The position numbers were made by a program, and so were the translations under genes. A model generated the notes under the pieces. That model was not told the origin of the DNA. It saw only the letters and a list, made by a program, of their open reading frames with translations, and searched no databases. DNA of 64,000 nucleotides from ZC4RG30 sp046347045 (GTDB taxonomy: Bacteria > Pseudomonadota > Gammaproteobacteria > Steroidobacterales > Steroidobacteraceae), in contig JAXMGX010000017.1 of the NCBI GenBank assembly GCA_046347045.1, positions 1 to 64,000 of the forward strand. Direction: 5' to 3'. Positions 40,806 to 49,551 of this stretch are shown here, piece after piece. Position 1 is the stretch's first letter. Each line of letters begins with the position of its first letter.

Positions 40806-42305
40806 TTGAATCCCGATTCCGACTCCCCAGGCGCGGCCCGCACGCCGCGCATCATCCCGCGAGCCGAACATTCCATATCGCGGCGGAACATCTCGCCCAA
40901 TGCACTGCGGGTGCTGTATCGCCTGCGCGAAGGGGGCTATCAGGCCTTTCTCGTCGGCGGCTGCCTGCGCGATCTGCTGCTGGGCGTGGAACCCAAGGAC
41001 TTCGACGTGGCCACCAGCGCGCGGCCGGAACAGGTCAAGCGGCTGTTCCGCAACTGCCGGCTGATCGGCCGGCGCTTCCGCCTGGCGCATGTGTTCTTCG
41101 GCCACGAGATCATCGAGGTGGCCACTTTCCGCGCGGCCAGCGCGCCGTCGCAGGGCGAGGAGACCGAGGACGATCCGGACATCCTGCCCGAGGTCGGCGC
41201 CAGCGAGGACAACCCGGAGGCCGAGGCCGAGTCGGACCAGGAGCGCGAGCGCGATGCCGAGGCCGCCGAGCGCGACGAGGGGCCGGTGGACCGGGTGCTG
41301 GACGAAGGCGGCCGAATCCTGCGCGACAACAGCTACGGCAGCATCGAAGAGGATGTGTGGCGGCGCGATTTCACCTGCAACGCGCTGTACTACGACATCG
41401 GGGATTTCTCGCTGTGGGATTTCGTCGGCGCGGTGGACGACATCAACGCGCGGCGCCTGCGGCTGATCGGCGATGCGGCGCAGCGCTATCGCGAGGATCC
41501 GGTGCGCATGCTGCGCGCCGCGCGCTTCGAGGCCAAGCTGGGCTTCTCGCTGGATGCGGACACGGAGTCGGGGATCACGCAGCTTGCCGAGGCGCTGCGC
41601 GAGGTGCCGGCGGCGCGCCTGTTCGACGAAACGCTGAAGCTGTTCCTCACCGGGCATGGTGTGAAGTCGCTCGAGGTGCTGCGACGGCGCGGGCTGCTGG
41701 GCGTGCTGTATCCGGGCGTCGAGAAATTCCTCAGCCGCCATCCGGGCAGCCTGGTCGAGAAGCTGCTGGTGGCCGGCCTCGAAAACACCGACGAGCGCGT
41801 GCAGGCGGGCAAGTCGGTGACGCCCACCTTCCTGTTCACGCTGCTGTTGTACGGGCCCATCGCGGCCTACATCGAGAAACAGCCACAGGAGAAATGGGCC
41901 GACGTGGGCACCATTCTCGACGGCTGCGATCACGCGCTGCGCGAGGCGTTGCAGCGGGTGATGATCCCGAAGCGTTTCTCTCTGGGCGTGCGCGACATGT
42001 TCGCGTTGCAGCCGCAGCTCGAGCATCCGCGCAGCCGGCGGGTGCTGCGGCTGATCGAGCAGCCGCGTTTCCGCGCCGGCTACGACCTGCTGCTGCTGCG
42101 CGCGCGCGTGGGCATGGCGCCGCGCGAGGTGGCCGAGTGGTGGACGGCGCTGCAGGCCGCCTCGCCACAGCAGCGCCAGGAGATGGCGCAGCAGCTCGAG
42201 GCTGCGCGTGGGCGCGCTTCGCGCGGCGAAGGTGGCGATGCCGAAGCCGGTGGCAATCAGCCACGCCGCCGGCGTCGCCGCCGCAGGCCCTCGAGCCCGG
42301 AATGA
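40806..42305 (+). CDS. pcnB: Poly(A) polymerase I
   Basis: A 499-residue nucleotidyltransferase that adds poly(A) tails to RNA for decay. The catalytic signature is GGCLRDLLLG followed by KDFDVAT with the two Asp ligands. RRDFTCNALYYD and REDPVRMLRAARFEAKLGF complete the core, and a basic Arg-rich C-terminus ends the protein. The start is TTG 40806. Between VATFR (109) and RILRDN (170) lies an acidic insertion of about 60 residues, about 40 more than in E. coli PcnB. Its stop overlaps folK (ATGA). The lack of a CCA-adding HD domain supports PcnB over the CCA enzyme. Confidence 0.93.
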   Translation: MNPDSDSPGAARTPRIIPRAEHSISRRNISPNALRVLYRLREGGYQAFLVGGCLRDLLLGVEPKDFDVATSARPEQVKRLFRNCRLIGRRFRLAHVFFGHEIIEVATFRAASAPSQGEETEDDPDILPEVGASEDNPEAEAESDQERERDAEAAERDEGPVDRVLDEGGRILRDNSYGSIEEDVWRRDFTCNALYYDIGDFSLWDFVGAVDDINARRLRLIGDAAQRYREDPVRMLRAARFEAKLGFSLDADTESGITQLAEALREVPAARLFDETLKLFLTGHGVKSLEVLRRRGLLGVLYPGVEKFLSRHPGSLVEKLLVAGLENTDERVQAGKSVTPTFLFTLLLYGPIAAYIEKQPQEKWADVGTILDGCDHALREALQRVMIPKRFSLGVRDMFALQPQLEHPRSRRVLRLIEQPRFRAGYDLLLLRARVGMAPREVAEWWTALQAASPQQRQEMAQQLEAARGRASRGEGGDAEAGGNQPRRRRRRRRPSSPE

Positions 42306-42796
42306 CGGCCTGGATTCCGGCCTACGTCGGCATTGGCAGCAACCTGGGCGACTCGCGTGCCCGGGTCGAGGCCGCCTTCGATGCGCTGGGGGCCATTGCC
42401 GAGACGAAACTCATGGCACGGTCGCGGCTGTATCGCACGCGGCCTTACGGGCCGGTGCAGCAGGGCGATTTCGTGAACGCCGCGGCGGGACTCCTCACCC
42501 GGCTTTCCGCGCAGGCGTTGCTGGCTGCGCTGCGCGGCATCGAGGCCGCGCAGGGGCGCGTGCGCGCCGAACGCTGGGGTCCGCGCACGCTCGACCTCGA
42601 CCTGCTGGTGTATGGCGACCTGCGCATCGATGACGCCGAACTCGTGGTGCCTCACCCCGGCATCGCCGAGCGGGGCTTCGTGCTCGCGCCACTGAACGAC
42701 ATCGCTCCCACGCTGGATGTGCCTGGCAAGGGCAGGGTGGAGGAGCTGCTGAGACAACTGCCCGACGATGGCATCGCCGGCATGGTGGCGGCGTGA
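42302..42796 (+). CDS. folK: 2-amino-4-hydroxy-6-hydroxymethyldihydropteridine diphosphokinase
   Basis: A 164-residue HPPK of folate synthesis, transferring pyrophosphate from ATP to the pterin alcohol. YVGIGSNLGDSRARVEAAFD is the N-terminal signature, RSRLYRTRPYG the substrate loop and RWGPRTLDLDLLVYGD the catalytic metal and pterin site. ATG 42302 overlaps the pcnB stop. The next kinase gene overlaps its stop by GTGA, so the cluster pcnB-folK-dnk is translationally chained. Confidence 0.96.
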   Translation: MTAWIPAYVGIGSNLGDSRARVEAAFDALGAIAETKLMARSRLYRTRPYGPVQQGDFVNAAAGLLTRLSAQALLAALRGIEAAQGRVRAERWGPRTLDLDLLVYGDLRIDDAELVVPHPGIAERGFVLAPLNDIAPTLDVPGKGRVEELLRQLPDDGIAGMVAA

Positions 42797-43443
42797 ACAG
42801 TCCGCATCGCTACATCGTGGTGGAGGGCGCCATCGGCGTGGGCAAGACCAGCCTCACGCGCAAGCTGGCGGCGACGCTGGGCGCACAGCCCGTGTTGGAA
42901 CAGGCCGACGAGAATCCCTTCCTCGAGCGCTTCTATCGCAATCCGCGCGTCGGTGCGCTGCCGGCGCAATTGTTCTTCCTGTTCCAGCGCGCGCAGCAGC
43001 AGGCGCAGTTGAAGCAGCAGGACCTGTTCGGCAGCGTGCGCGTGGCCGACTACCTGCTGGCCAAGGACGACCTGTTCGCGCGCATGACGCTGGACGACGA
43101 GGAGTACGGGCTGTACCGGCAGGTGTACGACCGCCTGGCTATGGATCCGCCGCGGCCGGACCTCGTGGTCTACCTGCAGGCACCGGTGGATGTGCTGCTG
43201 GAGCGCATCGCGCGCCGCGGCATCGCTCATGAAACGCTCATCGACCGGGCGTATCTGACGCGGCTCAACGAGGCATATGCGCGCTTCTTCCTGGCCTATG
43301 ACGACAGCGCGCTGCTGATCGTGAATGCGGCCAACATCGACCCCATCAACAACGAGGCCGATTACGAGGAGCTGCTGGGGCAGATCGGCCGCACCGTGCG
43401 CGGCCGGCTCTACTACAATCCACTGCGCCACAAGGACTTGTAG
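42793..43443 (+). CDS. Deoxynucleoside kinase family protein
   Basis: A 216-residue dNK-type kinase phosphorylating deoxyadenosine, deoxyguanosine or similar nucleosides. The P-loop VEGAIGVGKTSLTRKLA is near the N-terminus. FLERFYRNPRVGALPAQLFFLFQR matches the family's lid and substrate region, and DLVVYLQAPVDVLLERIARRG the LID Arg-rich part. GTG 42793 overlaps folK. It is commonly found between folK and panB in gammaproteobacteria. Base specificity is not determined. Confidence 0.9.
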   Translation: MNSPHRYIVVEGAIGVGKTSLTRKLAATLGAQPVLEQADENPFLERFYRNPRVGALPAQLFFLFQRAQQQAQLKQQDLFGSVRVADYLLAKDDLFARMTLDDEEYGLYRQVYDRLAMDPPRPDLVVYLQAPVDVLLERIARRGIAHETLIDRAYLTRLNEAYARFFLAYDDSALLIVNAANIDPINNEADYEELLGQIGRTVRGRLYYNPLRHKDL

Positions 43444-43451
43444 GTAACGCC

Positions 43452-44282
43452 ATGTACACGCAACTGCAGCTGCGCGGTTCGGCCCGCCCCCCGGTCACGC
43501 TGGCGACCCTGGACAAGATGCGCGCCGAGGGCGAGGCCATTGCCGCGCTCACCTGCTATGACGCCAGCTTCGCGGTGCTGCTCGACGAGGCGGAGGTCGA
43601 CCTGGTGCTGGTGGGTGACTCGCTGGGCATGGTGATCCAGGGCCACGACACCACGGTGCCGGTGACCATGGACCACATGGTCTATCACACGCGCGCCGTC
43701 GCCCGCGGACTGTATCGCCCCTTCCTCGTCGCCGATCTGCCGTTCATGAGCTATTCCTCGCCCGAGCAGGCGCTGGCCAACTCCGTGCGCCTGATGCAGG
43801 AGGGCGGCGCGCGCATGGTGAAGCTGGAAAGCGGCGCCGAGCAGCTGCGCATCGTCGAATTCCTGGCCGGTCACGACATTGCCGTCTGCGCCCACCTGGG
43901 CCTGAAGCCGCAGTCGGTGCACAAGACCGGCGGATTCCGGGTGCAGGGCCGCGCGAAGGATGCGGCGGAGCGAATCCAGCAGGAGGCAAAGGATCTGGAA
44001 GCGGCAGGCGCCGACATCCTGCTGCTCGAATGCATTCCGAACGAATTGGGCAAGGCGATCACCGACGCGGTGTCGGTGCCCGTCATCGGCATCGGTGCGG
44101 GTCCCGGCACCAGCGGGCAGATCCAGGTGCTGTACGACATCCTCGACATCACCAGTGGCCGCAAGCCGAAGTTCGTGCGCAATTTCATGCAGGGTGTCGA
44201 CTCGCCGGCGGCAGCGGTGCGTGCCTATGTGGCGGCAGTGAAGTCGCGCGACTATCCGGGACCGGAGTACTGCTTCTCTTGA
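43452..44282 (+). CDS. panB: 3-methyl-2-oxobutanoate hydroxymethyltransferase
   Basis: A 276-residue TIM-barrel enzyme making ketopantoate from alpha-ketoisovalerate and methylene-THF. LTCYDASFAVLLDEAEVD, LVGDSLGMVIQGHDTTVPVT (metal Asp), the KLESG loop and the GIGAGPGTSGQIQVLYD phosphate region are all present and in order. ATG 43452 lies 8 bp after the kinase stop. Its stop overlaps the TTG start of panC (TTGA). Confidence 0.97.
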   Translation: MYTQLQLRGSARPPVTLATLDKMRAEGEAIAALTCYDASFAVLLDEAEVDLVLVGDSLGMVIQGHDTTVPVTMDHMVYHTRAVARGLYRPFLVADLPFMSYSSPEQALANSVRLMQEGGARMVKLESGAEQLRIVEFLAGHDIAVCAHLGLKPQSVHKTGGFRVQGRAKDAAERIQQEAKDLEAAGADILLLECIPNELGKAITDAVSVPVIGIGAGPGTSGQIQVLYDILDITSGRKPKFVRNFMQGVDSPAAAVRAYVAAVKSRDYPGPEYCFS

Positions 44283-45130
44283 TCACCGTCGAACGCATTG
44301 CCGAGCTGCGGCAGGTCGTGCGCCAGTGGCGGGGCGAGGGCGCGCGCGTGGGCTTCGTGCCAACCATGGGCTCGCTGCATGCGGGGCACATGAGCCTGCT
44401 GTCGGCGGCGCGCTTCCGTGCCGACCGCGTCATTGCCAGCGTGTTCGTCAATCCGCTGCAGTTCGGGCCCAACGAGGATTTCGAACGCTACCCGCGCAGT
44501 CCGGTGGAGGATTCCGCATTGCTGGCCGAAGCCGGCTGCGACCTGCTGTTCCTGCCCGCCGTCGACGAGATCTACCCCGATGGACGCGAGAGTGCCACGC
44601 GCATCAGCGTGAGGCCGTTGTGCGAGATCCTCGAGGGCGCGCACCGGCCGGGGCATTTCGATGGCGTGGCCACCGTGGTGGCGAAGCTGTTCGGCATCGT
44701 GCAGCCGGATGTGGCGGTGTTCGGCGAGAAGGACTACCAGCAGCTCGCCGTCATCCGCCGCATGACCGCGGACCTCGACATCCCGGTGGAAATCGTCGGC
44801 GCGCCCACGGTGCGCTCGCCCGATGGCCTCGCGATGAGCTCGCGCAACCGCTATCTGTCGGCGCAGGAGCGGGCCGTGGCGCCGGGCATCCACGCGGCGC
44901 TCAAGGGTGCCGCGGCGCGCATCGACCAGGGTGAACGTGACTACGCGGCGCTGATGGCCGGGGGCATCGGGCAGCTTCGCGCTGCGGGCTTCCAGCCGGA
45001 CTACTTCGAGATCCGCGATGCGGCCACGCTGCAGCCGCCGGGCGCGGGCACGCGCGAGTTGGTGATCCTGGTGGCGGCGCGGCTGGGCAAGGCGCGGCTG
45101 ATCGACAACCTGCGGGTGGCGCTGCGCTGA
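44279..45130 (+). CDS. panC: Pantothenate synthetase
   Basis: A 283-residue enzyme joining pantoate and beta-alanine with ATP. PTMGSLHAGHMSLL holds the HxGH-type ATP motif. FVNPLQFGPNEDFERYPR, EKDYQQLAVIRRM and SPDGLAMSSRNRYLS, the KMSKS-like loop, follow. TTG 44279 is used because it overlaps the panB stop and precedes the conserved domain without a gap. panD is not adjacent, so beta-alanine must come from elsewhere. Confidence 0.96.
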   Translation: MITVERIAELRQVVRQWRGEGARVGFVPTMGSLHAGHMSLLSAARFRADRVIASVFVNPLQFGPNEDFERYPRSPVEDSALLAEAGCDLLFLPAVDEIYPDGRESATRISVRPLCEILEGAHRPGHFDGVATVVAKLFGIVQPDVAVFGEKDYQQLAVIRRMTADLDIPVEIVGAPTVRSPDGLAMSSRNRYLSAQERAVAPGIHAALKGAAARIDQGERDYAALMAGGIGQLRAAGFQPDYFEIRDAATLQPPGAGTRELVILVAARLGKARLIDNLRVALR

Positions 45131-45139
45131 CGGTGGCGG

Positions 45140-45155
45140 CGCTGCGCTCGCAGCG
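45140..45155. terminator. Short hairpin between convergent panC and queG
   Basis: CGCTGC/GCAGCG with loop GCTC (45140-45155) is a 6-bp stem lying between the panC stop and the queG stop. It ends two bases before queG's stop and may serve both. Confidence 0.4.
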
Positions 45156-45156
45156 T

Positions 45157-46200
45157 TCAGCCCAGCAGCCGGTCCAGTGCCCAGCGCGCATGCTCGGCAA
45201 TCAGTTCCGAGTCATCCGTGCACTTGAGCCGCAGCAGTTCGACAGCCTCGGCATCCGCCGGGCCATTGCCCAGCGCCACCATCACGTTGCGCATGAATGC
45301 CTCGTAGCCGATGCGGCGGATGGCGCTGCCTTCGAAGCGCTGCTCGAAATCCGCGCGGGTCCAGCGCGCCAGGTCCGTGAGGCGCGGTGCATCCAGCGCA
45401 TGCCTGACCTTGAAGTCAGGATGCGAAGCGGCGCGCGCGAACTTGTTCCAGGGGCACACGAGCTGGCAGTCGTCGCAGCCATAGATGCGATTGCCGATGG
45501 CCTCGCGCAATTCCACCGGAATGCTGTCGCGCAGCTCGATGGTGAGATACGAGATGCAGCGACGCGCATCCAGTTCGAAGGGCGCCACGATGGCCTGCGT
45601 GGGGCAGGCCGGCATGCAGGCCGTGCAGGTGCCGCAGTGGGTGGTGGCGGGTGCATCCACCGGCAGCGGCAGGTCGGTGAGAATCTCGCCCAGGAAGAAA
45701 TACGATCCGGCGTCGCTGCCGATCAGGTTGGTGTGCTTGCCTATCCAGCCCAGTCCGGCGTTGCGCGCCAGCGGCTTTTCGAGCACCGGGCCCGAATCGA
45801 CGAACACGCGATAGCGATGCGGCATGCGCGCGGCGATGGCCTCGGCCAGTCGGGCCAGGGCGTGGCGCATCACCTTGTGGTAGTCGCGGCCCAGCGCGTA
45901 GCGCGACACATAGCCGAGGCGGGCATCGCCCAGGATGTCGGCAGCCGGTGCGGCCTCGGCGGGCCAGTAGTCCATCGCCAGGCTGATCACGCGGCCCGTG
46001 CCCTCGACCAGTTCGGCCGGACGGCTGCGCCGCGTGCCATGCCGCTGCATGTACTCCATCCGGCCGTGGTAGCCGCGTTCCAGCCACTGCAGCAGCCGCG
46101 ATTCGTCTGCGGCCAGGTCGACGCCGGTGATTCCGATGCGCGAGAAGCCTGCCGCTTTCGCCAGGCCTTCCAGTTCTTCGCGCGAAATCGGGGAGCTCAT
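45157..46200 (-). CDS. queG: Epoxyqueuosine reductase
   Basis: A 347-residue cobalamin- and iron-sulfur-dependent enzyme making queuosine from epoxyqueuosine in tRNA. It has the DSGPVLEKPLARNAGLGWIG catalytic/cobalamin segment. Two [4Fe-4S] motifs follow, CGTCTACMPACPT and CDDCQLVCPWN, and a HEAT-like C-terminus ends the chain. ATG 46200 is used. It is divergent from the NAD(P)H-hydrate repair gene by only 22 bp, the same neighbour pair as in E. coli (yjeS/yjeF). Confidence 0.96.
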   Translation of the reverse strand: MSSPISREELEGLAKAAGFSRIGITGVDLAADESRLLQWLERGYHGRMEYMQRHGTRRSRPAELVEGTGRVISLAMDYWPAEAAPAADILGDARLGYVSRYALGRDYHKVMRHALARLAEAIAARMPHRYRVFVDSGPVLEKPLARNAGLGWIGKHTNLIGSDAGSYFFLGEILTDLPLPVDAPATTHCGTCTACMPACPTQAIVAPFELDARRCISYLTIELRDSIPVELREAIGNRIYGCDDCQLVCPWNKFARAASHPDFKVRHALDAPRLTDLARWTRADFEQRFEGSAIRRIGYEAFMRNVMVALGNGPADAEAVELLRLKCTDDSELIAEHARWALDRLLG

Positions 46201-46222
46201 CGCCCGGCAGTATAATTGCCGG

Positions 46223-47722
46223 GTGACACTGCCCAGCGATGCATATCCGGCCGCCGCCATCCGCCAGCTCGAGCGGCAGGCCATCGAATCGGGCGTGGCG
46301 GGATTCACGCTGATGCAGCGGGCCGGCGCGGCCGCGCTCGATTGTCTGCGGCGTCGCTGGCCTGGCGCGCAGCGCATCGTCGTGATCGCGGGCACGGGTA
46401 ACAACGGCGGCGATGGGCTGGTGCTGGCGCGGCTCGCGCGGCAGGCGGGCATCGACTGCCGCGTGCTCTTCGTGGGCGATATCGGTGTGATGCGCGGCGA
46501 GGCCGCGCAGGCGCTGCAGGCACTGCGCGCGGCGGGCATGGCTGTGCAGCCTTTCGACGTGGCGGCCCTCGGCGGCTGCGATGTGTTGGTCGACGCGCTG
46601 CTGGGCATCGGCGTCAGGGCGCCGCTGCAACCAGCCTGGCGCGCGGCCATCGATGGGATGAATGCCGCGGGCCTGCCCATCCTTGCACTCGACCTGCCTT
46701 CGGGACTCGATCCGGACACGGGCCAGGCCCTGCCAGCGGTGAAGGCGGCGGCAACTCTGACGTTCATCGGGCTCAAGCAGGGGCTGCTGCTGGGCGAGGG
46801 TCCGGATCATGCGGGTGCGCTGGAGTTCAACTCCCTGGACGTCGCGCCCTTGACCGCGCGATCACCAGTGCCATCGTTGCAGCTGCTGGATGCCGACTGC
46901 CTCGCCATGGCGCTGAATCCGCGTCCGCGGCACAGCCACAAGGGTCTTTTCGGCCGCGTGCTCATCGTCGGCGGTGGTGCAGGCATGGCCGGTGCCGCGC
47001 GTCTGGCCGGCGAAGCGGCGCTGCGCGTGGGCGCGGGACTGGTGACCGTGGCCAGCCGTCCCGAGCACCTGGGCGTGGTGGTGGGCGGACGACCCGAGCT
47101 GATGTTTCTCGCGGTGGAGCGAGGTGCCGACCTCAATGCGGGCCTGGAGCAGGCCGATGTCGTTGCCATCGGCCCGGGCCTGGGGCGAAGCAGTTGGGCG
47201 CGTGATGTGCTTGATACGGTGCTGTCGAGTGCACGCACGGGCCAGAGGCTGGTGCTGGATGCCGACGCACTGAATCTGGTCGCCGGGTCCGGTGCCCTGC
47301 ATCGGGATGACTGGATACTGACGCCGCATCCCGGCGAAGCTGCGCGACTGCTCGGCAGCACCGCTGCGGCCGTGCAGGCCGACCGCCCCGCCGCGCTGGC
47401 GCAACTGCTGCGCGCGCGCGGCGGCATCGTCGTGCTGAAGGGCGCGGGCACGCTGGTGGGTCGACAGGAAGAAGTCCCCCGGCTGTGCACGCGGGGCAAT
47501 CCCGGCATGGCCGTGCCCGGCATGGGCGATGTGCTGACCGGTGCCGTCGCTGGCCTTGCCGCGGGGCCTGTGGCGCAGGGCCGCGATTGCTTCGCCGCCG
47601 TCTGCGCGGCCGTGCAGGCCCATGCCATGGCGGGTGACCGCTGTGCCGAAGGTGGAGTGCGCGGCATCCTGGCGCAGGATGTGGCGACACAACTGCGCGG
47701 TGCGCTCGCGCACCTGCCGTGA
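46223..47722 (+). CDS. nnr: Bifunctional NAD(P)H-hydrate epimerase / ADP-dependent NAD(P)H-hydrate dehydratase
   Basis: A 499-residue repair enzyme. The N-terminal YjeF_N Rossmann epimerase (about 1-215) has GTGNNGGDGLVLARLA and ALLGIGVRAPLQP. The C-terminal ribokinase-like dehydratase (about 225-499) has HSHKGLFGRVLIVGGGAGMA, LTPHPGEAARLL and the catalytic NPGMAVPGMGDVLTGAVAGL. GTG 46223 is chosen since upstream sequence belongs to the queG promoter side. Its stop overlaps tsaE (GTGA). Confidence 0.95.
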   Translation: MTLPSDAYPAAAIRQLERQAIESGVAGFTLMQRAGAAALDCLRRRWPGAQRIVVIAGTGNNGGDGLVLARLARQAGIDCRVLFVGDIGVMRGEAAQALQALRAAGMAVQPFDVAALGGCDVLVDALLGIGVRAPLQPAWRAAIDGMNAAGLPILALDLPSGLDPDTGQALPAVKAAATLTFIGLKQGLLLGEGPDHAGALEFNSLDVAPLTARSPVPSLQLLDADCLAMALNPRPRHSHKGLFGRVLIVGGGAGMAGAARLAGEAALRVGAGLVTVASRPEHLGVVVGGRPELMFLAVERGADLNAGLEQADVVAIGPGLGRSSWARDVLDTVLSSARTGQRLVLDADALNLVAGSGALHRDDWILTPHPGEAARLLGSTAAAVQADRPAALAQLLRARGGIVVLKGAGTLVGRQEEVPRLCTRGNPGMAVPGMGDVLTGAVAGLAAGPVAQGRDCFAAVCAAVQAHAMAGDRCAEGGVRGILAQDVATQLRGALAHLP

Positions 47723-48198
47723 ATCCCTCGTTCCTGCTGGCCGATGAACAGGCCACCGAGGCGCTGGCATCGCGCGCCGCACGCCAGGTGGTGCAGGGCG
47801 CCGCGCCGCTGGTGCTGCATCTGGAGGGCGATCTGGGTGCCGGCAAGACCACCTTCGCGCGCGGCATGCTGCGGGCGCTGGGTGAGTCCGGCCCCGTGCG
47901 CAGCCCCACTTATGGGCTGCTGTCGGAATACCACACGCCGCGCGGACGCGTGGTGCACATGGACCTGTACCGCATGCGCTCGCCGGCCGAGCTTGCCGCG
48001 CTGGGACTGGACGACCTGCTCCCCGGCAGTCTGCTGTGGTTGGTGGAATGGCCCGAAAAGGGCGCAGGGGGAGTGATGCCTGCCGCGGACGCGCTGTTGC
48101 GACTGGTGGTGGTGGATGGCGGGCGCCGATTGCACGCTGAGGCGCTGACGGAAGCGGGCCGACAGTACCTTCACGCCATGTACGCAGATACGGGTTGA
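47719..48198 (+). CDS. tsaE: tRNA threonylcarbamoyladenosine biosynthesis ATPase
   Basis: A 159-residue P-loop protein of the t6A pathway acting with TsaB and TsaD. Walker A is GDLGAGKTTFARGMLRALG, followed by VRSPTYGLLSEYHTPRGRVV and HMDLYRMRSPAELAALGLDD, the Walker B region. GTG 47719 overlaps nnr. Length and position (nnr-tsaE-amiB-mutL) are standard. Confidence 0.96.
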   Translation: MNPSFLLADEQATEALASRAARQVVQGAAPLVLHLEGDLGAGKTTFARGMLRALGESGPVRSPTYGLLSEYHTPRGRVVHMDLYRMRSPAELAALGLDDLLPGSLLWLVEWPEKGAGGVMPAADALLRLVVVDGGRRLHAEALTEAGRQYLHAMYADTG

Positions 48199-48262
48199 TG
48201 AAAGCTTCCTATCCTCATAATTTCACTTGAGAAAACTCTGCGCTACACCTAGATTACGCAGC

Positions 48263-49468
48263 ATGGTCAGAACCTTCCTGCGCTTCGGCATGGCCGTTGC
48301 CGCGCTGATCGCGTTGCCATCGGTCACCTCGGCCGCCACACACCTGCAGAAGGCGGAACTCAAGAGCGCCTCTGCGGATTCCGCCCAGTTGGTGCTGGGT
48401 CTTTCGGCTGCGGCGGTGCCCAAGGTGTTCTCGCTCGACTCGCCGGATCGCGTGGTCATCGACCTGCCGGCGACGAAGCTGGCGTCATCCACGCGGATGC
48501 CGCCGGTTGCAGGTCCCGTCAAGTCCATCCGCAGTGGCGTGCAGGACCGGCACACGCTGCGTCTGGTGCTGGAGCTGGATCGCGCGCTGTCGCCGCAGGT
48601 GACCAACCGCGGCAACCAGCTCGTCATCAGTCTGGGCAGTGCCGCGCCCGCGCAGCCCGCCGCGCCAGTGGCCGTGCGCGCGGCCCACGCGCCCGCGGAT
48701 GAAGGCCGTGACATCATCGTGGCCATCGATGCCGGGCACGGCGGCCAGGATCCCGGCGCCAGCGGTGCCACGGGCACGCGCGAGAAGGATGTGGTGCTGG
48801 CCATCGCCCGCGCGCTGGCCAGGCGCATCGATGCCGAACCCGGCATGAAGGCCTATCTGACGCGCGACGACGATCGCTTCATCCCGCTGCGCGAACGCAT
48901 GAGTCTGGCGCGCAAGGCGCGCGCCGACATCTTCGTGTCCGTGCATGCCGATTCCATCCGCAACCGCGACGTGTCCGGTTCATCGGTGTACGTGCTGGCC
49001 GATCGCGGCGCCTCGAGCGAGGCCGCGCGCTGGCTGGCCGAGCAGGAAAACGCGGCGGACCTGAAGGGCGGCGTGTCGCTGGGCGACAAGGGCGACCAGC
49101 TTGCCGCTGTGCTGCTGGACGTGTCGCAGAGCGCGAGCATCGGCTCCAGCGTCATCGCCGCAGAGCGCGTGCTCGCGCAGCTGGACCGCGTGGGCACCAT
49201 TCGCAAGACCGAAGTGCAGCGCGCGGCGTTCGTGGTGCTCAAATCCCCCGACATCCCCTCGATGCTGGTGGAGACCGCGTACATCTCGAACCCGGCCGAG
49301 GAGCGCAAGCTGCGCACCGCGGCCCATCAGCAGGCCGTGGCCGACGCCATCTTCAATGGCGTGCGCGAACATTTCCGCATCAGCCCGCCCGATGGCAGCC
49401 TGTTCGCCCGCCAGCGCGAATCCAGGCGCGGCGCGTCCACCATCATCGCCGGCAGCGCTTCGCCCTAG
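48263..49468 (+). CDS. amiB: N-acetylmuramoyl-L-alanine amidase (AmiB/AmiC type)
   Basis: A 401-residue periplasmic zinc amidase that splits peptidoglycan stem peptides during division. A signal peptide ends near VTSAATH. An AMIN domain (about 27-135) targets septal glycan or pole. The amidase_3 domain has VAIDAGHGGQDPGASGATGT (Zn His), then a Glu, VSVHADSIRNRD and the catalytic Glu in VETAYISNPAEE. No LysM domain is present, unlike E. coli AmiB. ATG 48263 is chosen since it starts the signal; TTG 48227 is the alternative. TTGAGA (48227) and TAGATT (48250), 17 bp apart, would start a transcript at or just before the ATG. Confidence 0.92.
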   Translation: MVRTFLRFGMAVAALIALPSVTSAATHLQKAELKSASADSAQLVLGLSAAAVPKVFSLDSPDRVVIDLPATKLASSTRMPPVAGPVKSIRSGVQDRHTLRLVLELDRALSPQVTNRGNQLVISLGSAAPAQPAAPVAVRAAHAPADEGRDIIVAIDAGHGGQDPGASGATGTREKDVVLAIARALARRIDAEPGMKAYLTRDDDRFIPLRERMSLARKARADIFVSVHADSIRNRDVSGSSVYVLADRGASSEAARWLAEQENAADLKGGVSLGDKGDQLAAVLLDVSQSASIGSSVIAAERVLAQLDRVGTIRKTEVQRAAFVVLKSPDIPSMLVETAYISNPAEERKLRTAAHQQAVADAIFNGVREHFRISPPDGSLFARQRESRRGASTIIAGSASP

Positions 49469-49551
49469 GCGTCGGCGGCCACGCCGGCGCCAGCATTGAC
49501 GACTCGGCCGGCACGGCCGCGGCTGGCTGCAGGCGTTAAGATGCGCCTCGC

